Both the position numbers and the translations under genes were made by a program. This document shows positions 43,848 through 55,207 of a stretch of DNA of 64,000 nucleotides, piece by piece. How positions within the stretch are numbered: the first letter of the stretch is position 1; each line of letters begins with the position of its first letter. The notes under the pieces are model-generated. The model was given only the letters and a program-made list of their open reading frames with translations, was not told the DNA's origin and made no database searches. The stretch is from Helichrysum umbraculigerum (taxonomy: Eukaryota > Streptophyta > Magnoliopsida > Asterales > Asteraceae), in NCBI GenBank assembly GCA_949592205.1, contig CATIUR010000013.1, forward strand, positions 2,232,001-2,296,000, read 5' to 3'.

Positions 43848-45943
43848 CCCTATATTATAACCGCATATATAATAATTCAGGTGTCGAGTTTGAAATATAG
43901 TATTATACGATAAATGTAAAATTTATGTTACTACTGTCATCCCAAAATAAATGTCTATATTATTATCTTCTATACATGTATTTCCAATAGTAAATATAAT
44001 TAAATAGAAGATATTGTTGAAACTATGACACAAAATTATGTCTCTTTTAGTGATATTTGAACATACTTTAACTTTGTTCCTTTATGTGGAATTGAAAATA
44101 TATGCGAGTGGTTGTAGCTCTTTTTACTTTGATATGATTATTGGGTTGCATGTTAAACATTATATCCACGTATACTAGCAGCTTTCTACCAATGGCAAAT
44201 CATTCTACTTGCACTTTCAAGGCTTTTTTTTTTTTTAAAAAAAATCAAATAGTAATAATAATCTATCTTTTGGTCAAGCTACGTTTTCAATAATAAAAAA
44301 AATAAAATAAAATAAAAAAGATGAAAAGAATTTAATGATGCTGATTTCGGAAGTCATAAAAGACATAACTAATATATTTTATTTTATTAAGATAAAAAGT
44401 ATAAGTAGATATCCACCATTTTTTCTAATTTAATTCCACCAATATTATACATCCCTTATGTGAATATTATTAAAGATTACCAATGCATAAGTTTGATAAA
44501 TTTATCAAAAACGATGGTGAATATATCACCATCCGAAATGACACCTCCTTTATTTCAACGTAATAATCACCCCAATGCTACAAATCAATTGATCAACATC
44601 ATCTCACGTTGCAAGGTAACATGATGGATCATGTTAGGGCAATTGTGAGAGAACAAAAACTCTTAATCCTTATAGTGAGTCCGTTATTATCTTTAGTTTC
44701 TTTTCTATTCTCACAAATCCTAATGACACAACATGATACATCATGTTACCTTGTAACTTGAGAGGATCATGATCCAAAGTCGTAATCATCAATAAGTTGA
44801 TTTTAATTACACATCGTTATATTAAGAGGATATTTAGAAGGAATCACAAATTGATCATCTCAATACTCAATAGTCGATCTTTTCCAGAGATACCGTCATC
44901 TTTTAAAAATTACTCCAGTAAAACAAAAATAAAAAAAAATCAATAGTTGATGATTAGCATTTAAACTATATTTTCTAAATTTTATGTAATCAAATGACTA
45001 AAATCGATATACACAATTCTTGCAAGAAAGATCATAAAAGGTAAGATTGTTGGTCCTTGATTGAAGGGGCATAATTAAGTCAAAGGTAGTTAGAACATGG
45101 CAATCATTTTTACGATTAGAAAAAGTGATAGAAAACTTTTTAAAGTTATCAATGTAAAGTTATAGAACATGATTTGTGTTTAATAAGGTCGATTTACATT
45201 TTGCCATAAATTACTTAATACTTGACAGATTATGATGACAATCTTTTGTCTATTTCCTTTCCATCTCAATCTCAATCTCAATCTGTATAAAAAAAATTAC
45301 CTACTTTCTCATATATATTATTTATACCGCATGTATTGACAGTATTATAATCAAGATTAATAGGAGAAAATCTATAAATTTTGACCAATCATTAAATTTC
45401 TTAATGATTGTTATGTACACAAAACAATTCGGTGGGGATCAGAAGGGATGATGGTTTAGAGAGGACATGAGAAGAATGCAATTTCAGCCCTTAAACTTTT
45501 ATGCACGGTTCACATCCACGTACCGCGTCATATCAACACCGTATATTACCATTGATTATATTATACGTCTCTACCTCTCTGCCCTTTGAACCAGACCCAA
45601 ACAATTCAAGTTAAATTATATTGAGTTGTCCATTAAATAACTAAAGAAAGTTTTGGTGATCTTTATTTATTTGAGAATGTAGTTTTTTAGACTCCACACA
45701 TATTTTTTTACAATTTTTTTTACCTCTAAATATATGAGTTTTTTTTTTATATATGACTCCTGTCTTAGTTAATTTGTAAGAAACCAAGTGATGTTCTCTT
45801 GACTCTCTTGGTGTAGTCTCCAATCCACATCTATCCTTTTATGCTCTTTCCTTTTAAACAACTTTTTGTTTCTTTCTTTTTGACTAATTGCTCCTTTTTA
45901 ATCATGCATCCTTTCTCTCTTTTAAGTTTAATAAAAATAATAA
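43848..45943. other. AT-rich intergenic stretch
   Basis: No gene recognised. It contains a small inverted repeat (44596-44766) and a short ATCTCA repeat near 45265. The frame 45641-45823 has no support beyond being open. Confidence 0.5.
44596..44766. repeat. Small inverted repeat
   Basis: GCAAGGTAACATGATGGATC near 44610 is mirrored by GATACATCATGTTACCTTGT near 44735, and further matches extend both arms to about 55 bases. It may be a worn MITE; no target copy was seen. Confidence 0.55.
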
Positions 45944-47288
45944 GGGGATAGGATGGCTACAAACCCATGTAGCAAACTAGCTACAAAACCTCCGGATATA
46001 CGACACCGTTTAGTTTAAAACAAATATATCTCCCTTTTCAAGCGACATTTACATTTATGGGCTTCTTCTTTTTTTGTTTTTCATTTTTTATCTTTATGTT
46101 TTGTACTACTAAATTGTTAGTTAATAACCCCCATGTTCAATTTTTTATACTGCTAAAAATCTAATCTAATCGTCATATGTTCACAAGATTAATATTTATT
46201 TCGCTTTTTTTTTCTTTGAGAAAATTGTATGCCCACATCTATGTGCTGGTATCGTTTTCTTTATTTAAAATTTGAATCGCAATTGGGCAAAGTATGAATG
46301 TTATTACTAACAGCAAATTGCTAGTATATATTTTACTCAGTGATGAGACAGTTTCTAGTTTCATTCTTGACAAAATAATACTGTATAAAGTACATAAGAA
46401 AAACTAAAAAAATAAATGGTCTGTAAACAACTAAGATGTTTATTAGATATTTAGATGACAAACAAAAAAAGAACAAATATAGTAGAACCACTAAGATACG
46501 CCGTAACAAAGTAGTCTTTCTTAGATATCTCATAGCTGCTCAACCATATTTTTCTTTTTTGCTTCATTCATCTAAATGAAAAGAAAATAATTCCAATTAG
46601 AAGTCACACAAATGTTTTCTTGTAAATTTCGTTAGTTTTCTTATGCCTAGATACTAGGTGCTTTCGAATACCAAAACCTTTGGATAAACCATATTGATTA
46701 TAGAACTCATACGCAATATCTACGTTTTGAAAAGTTTTTCCAATCATAGAGTACCTAACGGATTAATCAAACGCATGTGATGGCTCCATTTCTTCTTCAT
46801 CATGCACAATATATTCATTATTGTCTATTTCATCTATCAACGTATGTTCACTTTCATCATTTGTTTCATCTGGTCATAGTAAAAATTAATTAAATCATAT
46901 TACATACAAAAGATTGAGACGATACAAGAAGTGAAATAAGCTATTTATGATCAACTAACCTGATGGCATTTCATGATCGTTGACTTCAGCCATTGAAAAA
47001 TGAAGAATTAGAATTAAACGAAATTGAAGAATATTTGAAGTGGAGCAATAGGTAAAAGACGAAAAAGTAGATATCTCAGTTTCAAGGTGATGTGTATATT
47101 ATTTGGTAGGATTCGATTGGCGGTAAAAAATGGGGGGAATATTTTATTGAAAATTAGAAGGATGATGATTGAATATATGTTGGACTTGGCGGTGGTTTAG
47201 GAGAAGAACTAGAAAAGTATATATTTAATTAAAACGTTGTCGTTTTGTGTAGCGAATAAGCTACAAAACCGTGTAGCTAATATTTCCC
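45944..47288 (-). mobile_element. MULE carrying a FAR1-like fragment (1345 bp)
   Basis: A 9-base duplication AAATAATAA (45935-45943, 47289-47297) flanks ends that both start GGGGA and carry related TAGCTACA...AAAC segments (GCTACAAACCCATGTAGC left; TAGCTACACGG right, inverted). The terminal repeats are diverged. The interior holds a minus-strand FAR1-like two-exon fragment and no full transposase, so it is a Pack-MULE or a deleted MULE. Confidence 0.75.
46601..46993 (-). pseudogene. FAR1-like N-terminal fragment with in-frame stop
   Basis: ATG at 46993 begins MAEVNDHEMPS. A GT-AG intron (about 46870-46959) joins in phase to DETNDESEHTLIDEIDN, EEEMEPSHAFD, then an in-frame TAA. The same frame continues with GKTFQNVDIAYEFYNQYGLS and KGFGIRKHLVSRHKKTNE...KTFVC, the start of a FAR1 DNA-binding domain (GxxF...AxxFYxxYxxxxGFxxR). 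The rest of the zinc-binding region and the MULE transposase are missing. FAR1/FHY3 proteins descend from MULE transposases, so this may be the element's own relic or a captured gene. Confidence 0.6.
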
Positions 47289-47297
47289 CAAATAATA

Positions 47298-47535
47298 ATA
47301 ATAAAATAATAATAATGTGAAAGATTACTTAACATATAACACTGTCATATCCGTTTTTGTGTTTTTGTCCACAATTATTTAAGAGATCGATTAAACGATA
47401 CTCCGTATGTATGATGTTTTTTGCTATTAAAGATAAACTGTTTATAGACTCATTAAACCTGTTATTGATTACTAAGACTCCTACATGTTGGTTTATTGAT
47501 TACTTAGACTTATATTAGGTACCCATTAAACTATA
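47298..47535. other. Short intergenic spacer
   Basis: AT-rich between the MULE and the next Helitron; nothing recognised. Confidence 0.4.
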
Positions 47536-48136
47536 CTAGTGTCGACCCGCGCAATGCAGCGGGACAATGAGAGTTCTTACAAAAGATGTTGATAGTAATC
47601 ATGATTTTAAAAATAGTGTAAGAATTATATCTAGTGTGTTTGTTTGGGTCTCTACCTTTTTTTTTTCCTTTTTTAAGTGACACATACATTGTTTGGTCAT
47701 AGAGATATTTTGAATTATATATCATAGGTAGCAACTATGTTTTGTGTAACTTTATAATCCGTAGTATACTTGAGTATACATATTTATTTTTCGGAATAAA
47801 GTAATGCTTTAATGGAATTTATTGTCTAAAAAATTATTACTCAGACTTATTTGTTATTTCTAAATTTGTATATGTTTATTAATGGATCATATTTAAATGC
47901 TGTTAAATTTATAGATCTTATTTGAAAATCATGAATCATTTCCAAAATTATAAATGATGTTTGATTTAGCATGGGTAGTATTTCCTTTTTTATCTAGTTA
48001 GGGGTAGTTATGTAATTTCCGATCTTTAAATTGGTAAGGTTCTAAAGAAAGGGGATAAACAAATTATAAGGAAGTATGGATTTAAATTGGTAAGGTTCTA
48101 AAGAAAGAGGATAAACAAATTATAAGGAAGTATAGA
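47536..48136 (-). mobile_element. Small Helitron (601 bp)
   Basis: The minus strand starts TCTATACTTCCTTATAATTT at 48136 and ends with the hairpin CCCGCTGCATTGCGCGGG followed by TCGACACTAG at 47536, between A and T. Non-coding. Its first 56 bases are tandemly duplicated (48025-48080, 48081-48136). Confidence 0.75.
48025..48136 (-). repeat. Tandem duplication of the Helitron 5' terminus
   Basis: Two 56-bp copies differing at a few bases (GGGGATAAAC/GAGGATAAAC, GTATGGA/GTATAGA). The outer copy ends exactly at the predicted Helitron terminus. Confidence 0.8.
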
Positions 48137-49003
48137 TATAGACAAAATAGAAAACCCCATCTAAAAAAAAAAAAGTATAATGCAGTCATTGTTCTTGATG
48201 GGAGATTAAGCCCACTTATGCAGGCTTGTATCCACTTATCAATTATTTTATATGGGCCAAACAGAAAAGGCTCATAGGCCCATTAAGTGTCATGTTTTAT
48301 ATTCCTTCCCTCTCAAATTAAATGTGCACTTTTTGTTCCAAAAAAAACTATCAATTTTAAACTTCTAATCAATCAAATATTTTTCAATGACCGATATAAA
48401 AATTTATTGGTTCATAGTGTGATATTCTTCACTTTTCCTTAAAATGTGTGCAAACTAATAATCAATTTGGAACCAATATAATTTAAATTATCTTATTATT
48501 TTTTTTAGTAACCTCGTTAATTGAAAGAAAATTTCATCCTATACAAACTTGTATTGGTTTTGAAATTTAAATGGATTTAGTGAAGCATATACATATGCCA
48601 TTTTAAATGCTTGGAATGATTTCTATCATTCTAGTCGACATAACATATCTAAACTCTCGAGTTCAATCATCCATATCATCCATATAATATAAACGGAAAA
48701 CCTGTTTTAAGTTCCTTTATAAATCGAATTAGTTGCTTGAAATCCTTATAAATAGGTTGTTAAATGAGCTTGATTTACTTGTAACGTAATATGCATCAAA
48801 GGGTACAAAATATTTTTTTACCCCTTGGAAAATAAATATAAACGGGAGAGGTTTTCACTCTTCAGGTTTTTTGGGTAGAGCGAGTTTTTTTTACTTAAAT
48901 ATATACGGTTTAACTGGGTATTCCGTGATCGTTTTTGACCATTTTTCTGACCATTTCCAAGATGTTTACATAGCGGGGTTCGAACCTGCCATAAATCTAA
49001 AAA
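48137..49003. other. Intergenic stretch, nothing recognised
   Basis: AT-rich. A poly-A tract at 48164-48174 follows the Helitron. No supported gene. Confidence 0.4.
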
Positions 49004-49040
49004 CTAGTTTTAAGACCCGTGAAAATACGGGTTTGAACCA
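49004..49040 (-). mobile_element. Helitron 3' terminus, 5' end not located
   Basis: On the minus strand, CAAACCCGTATTTTCACGGG followed by TCTTAAAACTAG at 49004, then T. It resembles the terminus at 4058 (GCGGGTCTTAAACTAG), so they may be one family. The element must extend right, but no convincing TC start was found before 50663. Confidence 0.55.
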
Positions 49041-49221
49041 AACAAAAGTTAATCATAAATGTGTTTATGATCCACTAATTAGTCATTCATATGAATCAAA
49101 CAAAAGGTTAAAAATACAACTAAAATTTCGTATTACATTTCGATTAAACAAAACAAATTTTAAAAGATCCAACGAAATAAAAATTCCTTTACATTTGATA
49201 TGAATATGTAAAGATTCAATT

Positions 49222-49400
49222 TTAAGCTTTGGTAAAGGTGACACCTTTTCTTATGTACTTCATCTCGCTTCTCCAAATGAACTCGAATTTTGTAAGTTCA
49301 CGAACTTCTAGTTCGCCTAAATTGATCGTTCCAGTAGCAATACCATGACCTGAAAATCTTACAAAATACCGTAGGTCAACGTCTGTAACAAAATCTAGTT
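49222..49400 (-). pseudogene. VPS62/DUF946-like fragment
   Basis: A minus-strand frame reads DLRYFVRFSGHGIATGTINL, GELEVRELTKFEFIW and KGVTFTKA, then stops. The pattern GxGxATGxINLGELEVxxxxxFxxIW...GxTFxKP is that of the start of plant VPS62/DUF946 proteins; the long remainder is absent. Next to a Helitron 3' end, it may be captured. A second minus-strand open piece at about 49694-49770 (SEAGGFTQGIGACKVQV) was not identified. The rest of 49400-50663 holds no recognised gene. Confidence 0.35.
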
Positions 49401-50663
49401 GTTGATAGCTATTAATTGATAAACAACATATGGTGGGCAAAAGATAATTAGAATTTACTAATGCAATTATCCACACGACAAAAGAAATGCCAAAAGGCAA
49501 ATTGAGATACTTGATTAAAGGTGCAAATAGCCAAATATTGGGGGGAAGGTATTTTGGTCATCCCAACCAAAGTGCCAAAAATTACCCACTTTGCCACATA
49601 TGCTATACGGTGGTATCTCAAGCCCAAAATCTACAGGTATCCCACAGCATTACCTCATGTCCGGGAGTGTTGAGAAAAACACATTACCTCATAGTTCCAT
49701 CAATAGGCACTTGAACCTTACATGCCCCAATACCTTGTGTAAACCCACCAGCCTCAGAAGCTGCTACCTGTAATATACTAAATGTCAAACTTTGATAGTT
49801 CAATCTTCATTTAAATCCAATTACAATGCACGTTCAATTAGTCTAGCGTCTTCATTCTTCAACCAGTATAAGTTAGAAGTGAAAAAAATAAAAAAATCAT
49901 AAAGCATATACTCCATATATACCTTGCTTTTCCTGATATAATCCAAAAGTGTTGTCTGCCAGGTGGAGAAAAACACAGAAAAATAAAAAATCAACATGAG
50001 TTAGTCTTTAAAAAAAAAAAAAACTTAAGCCACCACTAACTATTGAAATAACACATACAATCCAGTAATCAACTCAATCTTTCGAATCGTATCCAACTAT
50101 CAATACAACATGATATAAAGCAGTTGAACATGGCCCGACGAATATTCCTTCATTATCAGTTCCAAAAGGCCATCAATATTAATGGAAGTTAATTAAAGAA
50201 CAGAACTTCATTATCAAAATATAAAAACGCTTACAGAGGTATCTATCACAAGGTTTCAAAATAATGCAATTCATTCAGGTATTCAAACAAACACTTCAAG
50301 GTCATCTCCTCATATACGCTCTATAAATAAATCGAATCTACAAATATAAACAGAAAATAAAACATAAAAAATATAGAACGGAGATATTGATTGAATTCTG
50401 AAATAGCAGCCACCACAGATAACGATCAAAGCAATAAATTTGAAACAAAATTCATTTGATTTTGGGCTACTCTGAACCTGTTTGACCATGTCTCCTCTTA
50501 ACTAAACTTTTTAAATTCAACTCATTTGACTCGTTTGCGACAAAACACAACCTAAATCGACCCATTATAAGTAAATGGGTGCATATCTCATAAGAAGCTT
50601 ACCTTGCAAGAACACAATAGCTTGTCATAGTGGCTCCATGTAAAGGTTCAACCATTGACTAAG

Positions 50664-53615
50664 TGATATTTCGTAAAAAGTCATGTTTTTACTACCGATC
50701 TCTCTCTCATTCTGGAACGATTCTTGGCATTATAACTCAAATATAGCACAAATCAGTGACATTATGCCAAGATGGTCAAAACAAGGTTGCACGAGAAAAA
50801 TCAAGCAAAACGGATGTAAAACGAAGATTCCACAGACGTTTGAAGATTCAAGGCATAAAAACGAGATTTCAAGACTAAAGTGCCCTCCATCAACATCCAT
50901 TATTTCCAAGATGTTCGTTTTCAAAATACGAATCCAACAGAAGAAGAATCAACCAAAACGGGTTAAAAATGAAGATTTCGCGCCCGCCGGAAGATCCAAA
51001 TGATCCGTACGCAATATCTGGAGTTAGAGACCTCATTTTAAGGCATATCCTATGTCAAAATCTTCGTTTTTGAATTACGAATCCAACAAAAAAAGAATCA
51101 ACTCAAATAGACGTATAACGAAGAAAACACGCACGAATCGAGAAACGAAGCAAAAAATCGCGCAACGGGGCGGGATGGGGCCCACCGCCGCCGGCCACCA
51201 GCCAGCCGCCGCCGGCCACCTGGCTGGCGCCGCCGGCCACCCTACCCCCGTCCCGGTTTCCGTTTTTGGCAAGTTTTGGCACCCGGTGCGCCTACTTTTC
51301 GCGTTGTACAGTACCCGGTGCGCCTACTTTTCGTGTTGTACACACCACTTTTGGAAAGCTTTCTAATGTGCACCCCTTGATGCTAATGTGAGCCAAAGCT
51401 CTCCTATAAATAGAGGGCTTGAGGCTTCATTTCAACTTGCACCATATGCACCTCCTTTCTTGCATATTTCTCTTTCTCTCTCTAGAATTCTTTCTCTAGC
51501 ACTACTCTTAGGAGTTAGAGGAGAATTATTCTTGTAGTTAGTTCTTCTCTCTAGTCTCTCTCTCTAGAACTACTCTTAGGAGTTAGAGGAGAACTAGAGA
51601 GAAGATTAGGGTCCCTCTACTTTCTCTCTCTAAGTTAATTTGGAGAGAGATAAGTATGAGATTAATTATGTAATAGTTAGTAGTAGCTAGCTTATCAATG
51701 TAACGCTTTGGATTATTCGGAAGTAATATAAGCATCGTTTGGCTCGCAATAATTACGGGTAATATCTATCCTTTTCTCCTATTAATTAATTGTAATGTTC
51801 TTGTTTGATGTTTATGATTTATTAATATTGGAAATGTTTATTGTCATGATATGCGAGTAGTTGTTTATATGTTTGCCATGATTTAGATAGTTATAATGGG
51901 ATGATAATAAATGTTGTGAAGTAATATGACGGCCCCTATTCGACTGTTCTCGGATATAGTGCTGGAAACGCTTTAGGCGGAGTACAAACGTACGGAAGTC
52001 TGAGAACGACCGAAGGTAGTTATATTACGGACCAATACTTTAAATGTGCTAAATGAATTTCTATTTATAGTTTAATTATAACATTATGAACGAATGATGG
52101 CATGTTTGGCCAACCGCTTTTGACCAGACTACCCCAACTTATTCCGGTAGGGTAAAACCTATTTATGTGACTATTTATTCAATAGACCATGCCATGATAC
52201 GGACATCTCTGACGACCGAGATTGGGGAATAGGATTCGAGGGTAGTTGTTAGCCGATATGTTCAGTACATTTGGGAGAACTTCCGGTGTATTGTAATTGT
52301 TTATGTTTACTATCCATGTGACATATCTTCTATCTGATTGCGGACAACTCTACGTTAGTTAGTTGATAGGATCGTAAAAACAACTCATTCCAACATAGTC
52401 TAAATTCATAAAAAGAAACTTATATGAATGGGAATTATTATACTTTATTAATGTTTAAATGTATGACACCTGACCTAATTTATGGAGTACCCTTTCCAGT
52501 TATCCACGTGACTACAACTTAGATATTAGGGAGTCCGGAACCTTAATTATGGTAAGTAGTTATCTGTGCCCATGACATGCAATAAGTAAGACATAGTGAA
52601 ATCACTCGTTGTATATATTAGATTTACATTTCTGCACTACTTTACATTTAGTTAGTTTAGAGTGTCAACCTCACTATCAATTACTCTCAACCGCATGTTA
52701 GACGTAAGAACCCGTGGAACTACCCTGTAAAGTACACTGTCTATTACTGAAAGGCATGGTCCTCATATGAAACATGTTTTAAACAAACTGTGAATAATCT
52801 GGAGATGTATAACTGTTTGAAAAGGAGAGGTCTAGGTCATAAATCAATGTAATTGGAGCTTAAGAAAAGTATTAATAAGGTCTAGTGAGGAAAGTCCATA
52901 TGATTTAGATTTATCAACCCCCTAGATTTTACATATTTGATTCTTTAAACATAACAAGTTAATAATTAGATACACTATTAGAAGAACGAGAGATAAGCTT
53001 AGGTGTTAAGAACGGTCGGACCTATGAGACGATATGCTGCTTTATTCATGTACCTCGGTTAATCACCAAAATAGGTTGCTTATCTTTCAACTAGGTAAGT
53101 ATTGGGAGTTTAGCGTATTGCTCCGATCAGAATCACGATAACCTAGTTCCTAGTGACATGCCAATGGGAATTTAATTGGTAGGGTTCTAGTGTTTACACC
53201 AAAGTCTGTCAATCTATTAATCTGAAAGTGTCCCCATCACAAATACAATCCCGATATTATACTATTCCAAGTCATGGTAAACCACGTCTTCCCTATCCTT
53301 AGTTGTTCCTTATATGCTAGCTAGTTCTTTTTAATTTTATTGCTTTAGTTATTTTAATTAGATAAAAACCAAACAAAACCAACTATCTGAACCCAATCTT
53401 GAGGACTGAATTATCCAAACGAGCTCCGTTTCAAATTCGACCGTCTGGAGACGACCCTGATCATCCTTACCACGTATTAGTATCAGGTACTTATGCCTAG
53501 TACCAGTAGGTAGTTCGGAGGTTTAGGCCCCGAGCAAAATAAATTTTAAAACACCCTGATCGCACCCTCGGTCGTTACAACCGCACCGACGACACCGACG
53601 GCTGAGGGCGCATCA
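50664..53615 (+). repeat. 5' LTR of element B
   Basis: TGATATTTCG...GGGCGCATCA. TATAAATA is at 51405-51412, preceded by a GC-rich block (51180-51243) and followed by CTCTCTCTAG-rich leader repeats. CCCGGTGCGCCTACTTTTCG is present twice (51280-51345) but only once in the 3' LTR. The frame 50683-51003 inside the LTR is not supported as a gene. Confidence 0.85.
51180..51243 (+). repeat. GC-rich CCGCCGGCCACC repeats upstream of the LTR TATA box
   Basis: Four or so units built on GCCGCCGGCCACC and its near complement GGCTGGCGCC, also at 58376-58433 in the 3' LTR; LTR A carries a related GCCAGCCGCCACC block (3500-3555). They stand out in an AT-rich background and may be promoter elements. Confidence 0.7.
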
Positions 53616-53621
53616 AGTTTT

Positions 53622-53639
53622 TGGCGCCGCTGCCGGGGA
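53622..53639 (+). other. Primer-binding site, tRNA-Asp type
   Basis: TGGCGCCGCTGCCGGGGA begins six bases after the LTR end. It is the sequence used by Athila/Tat elements (TGGCGCCGTTGCCGGGGA, aspartate tRNA) with one difference. Confidence 0.8.
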
Positions 53640-53821
53640 CGGTAGTACGATTTGGAGCATGTTTAGATAAGTTAGTTTTTAAGAGATCCTTTTGGCTAGG
53701 AATCACCATCCTTATCAGAAGTTACTTTTTGCACGTAGTTTAGCGTAGTTAGGATTACCTTAGTATTAGTTTAGATTAAGATCCCTTCTGACCCCCACTT
53801 TAATTCTGAAACCTTCTCCTT

Positions 53822-55207
53822 ATGCCATCCATTATGAACCCTTGGGAAATGTTAAATCAATGGAAACTATTAGATCAAATGCAAAGTCTTGTTAATTCAA
53901 TCGAAAATAGATGTAGCATGTGCGATAATACCCACGTAGATGGAGAATGCCAAAGCCATAGTATGATGTATTCGGATAACCTAGGGTACTTAGATCCTCA
54001 AACACTGTATCAAAATAACCCAAACACTTTCCAACCACATCCATGCCAACCTTTTCATCCCCAACCATTCGAAATCTACCCACACTCAACTCACCCTGTA
54101 AGTATACCACAATCATGTGAGAACCCTGACTTGAGAGATATGCCCTTAGCCTGTCTCAGCAGTAATGCTGCTTTCTCACCTCCTTCCGAATCACTTGAAG
54201 AAATGATTAGAGAACAAGAGGACATACTTAGAAGTCAAACTTATAATATGTCTAAATTCTCTACTGAACTACCAACACAAGCCCAAGAGAGTAGTGAGGA
54301 GAGTAGGAGTCAAGCTGGAGCCAACTCTAGGATACAGAAAGTTGAGAGACGCACACATACCACATCTAGCACACCAGATACATACTTACATTTTCATGAG
54401 TTCGGTTCCAATATCCCTTCGACTCCCACACCAACCCAATCTTCTAAACCTACAATTTCACCTATTCCTGACCTATCAACGTCAAAGATCGACGGAGGGT
54501 TTGTTCTAGAAGAACTTTCCGAACCACTGCAACTCGAAACTTCTGGCCAGAGTGACGAGGATGACTAAGTAGACGAAGAGATCGAGATGGAAAGCCCGAA
54601 TTTGGAGATTTACATAGAAGACTCGGCTTCACATGGACTAAAGGAATACATACCGACTCTGAGTAGTGAACTCATTCAGACTGATATGGTTGAACACGTC
54701 CCACAACCAGTTGTGGTCAACTGTATCCCAAAAATCCCTTTGATTGATTCACTTCCTGATCTAATCGACTCCACTAGTACCTTAGAGGAGACAAACACCC
54801 AAGTATTTGATGATAATGTTGCTACAAGATTGGAGACACTAATGGACATTGTCCCACCTCCATGCCCAGAGTACAACGTTATCATCCAACCAAAGGCTTT
54901 AGGAAGCAAGGTGGGTTTTGCATCAAGAGCACCCTACAAACCATCTCTCCCTTACATAATGACGTACACGTCATGGAGTGATGAGGACCTCTTTGACCAA
55001 CCCAAACGACCCAAAAATCAAGAGGTAGAAAATGTCGAGAGCTTTGTTTTACCTCAAATAAAACAAATCACTCAATTCACCATGCCTCTTCCACTGATTG
55101 GACATACCCTTACCGTAGTCCACTTTAATCCCCTAGGTATGTACCAATACTTCCGCTTGTATCTACTGATGGATGCAAAGGAGCCTCCTAGATTTCCTGA
55201 GAAATAG
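53822..55207 (+). pseudogene. Gag-like frame of element B, split by one TAA
   Basis: Two frames, 53822-54568 (248 aa) and 54587-55207 (206 aa), are in the same phase and separated by one TAA at 54566-54568, so they were probably one frame of about 461 codons. The first part has CSMCDNTHVDGECQS, like the single cysteine motif of Athila/Tat gag proteins (CxxCxxxHxxxxC), then Pro/Gln-rich sequence, SLEEMIREQEDIL, and a Ser/Thr-rich stretch. The second is acidic with PPRFPEK at the end. There are no enzyme motifs. Downstream GCGCTTCTCGGGAGGCAACC resembles a sequence commonly seen at the 3' end of coding regions in such elements. Whether the stop is read through is unknown. Confidence 0.6.

Noticed and set aside
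48970..48992. GGGGTTCGAACC, like a tRNA T-arm or SINE B box
   Set aside because: No acceptor stem, anticodon arm or A box at a fitting distance on either strand; too short to call a tRNA gene or SINE.
50683..51003. 106-aa open frame in the LTR, also at 57874-58194
   Set aside because: Present in both copies only because they are LTRs of one element. No domain, and it lies upstream of the LTR promoter.
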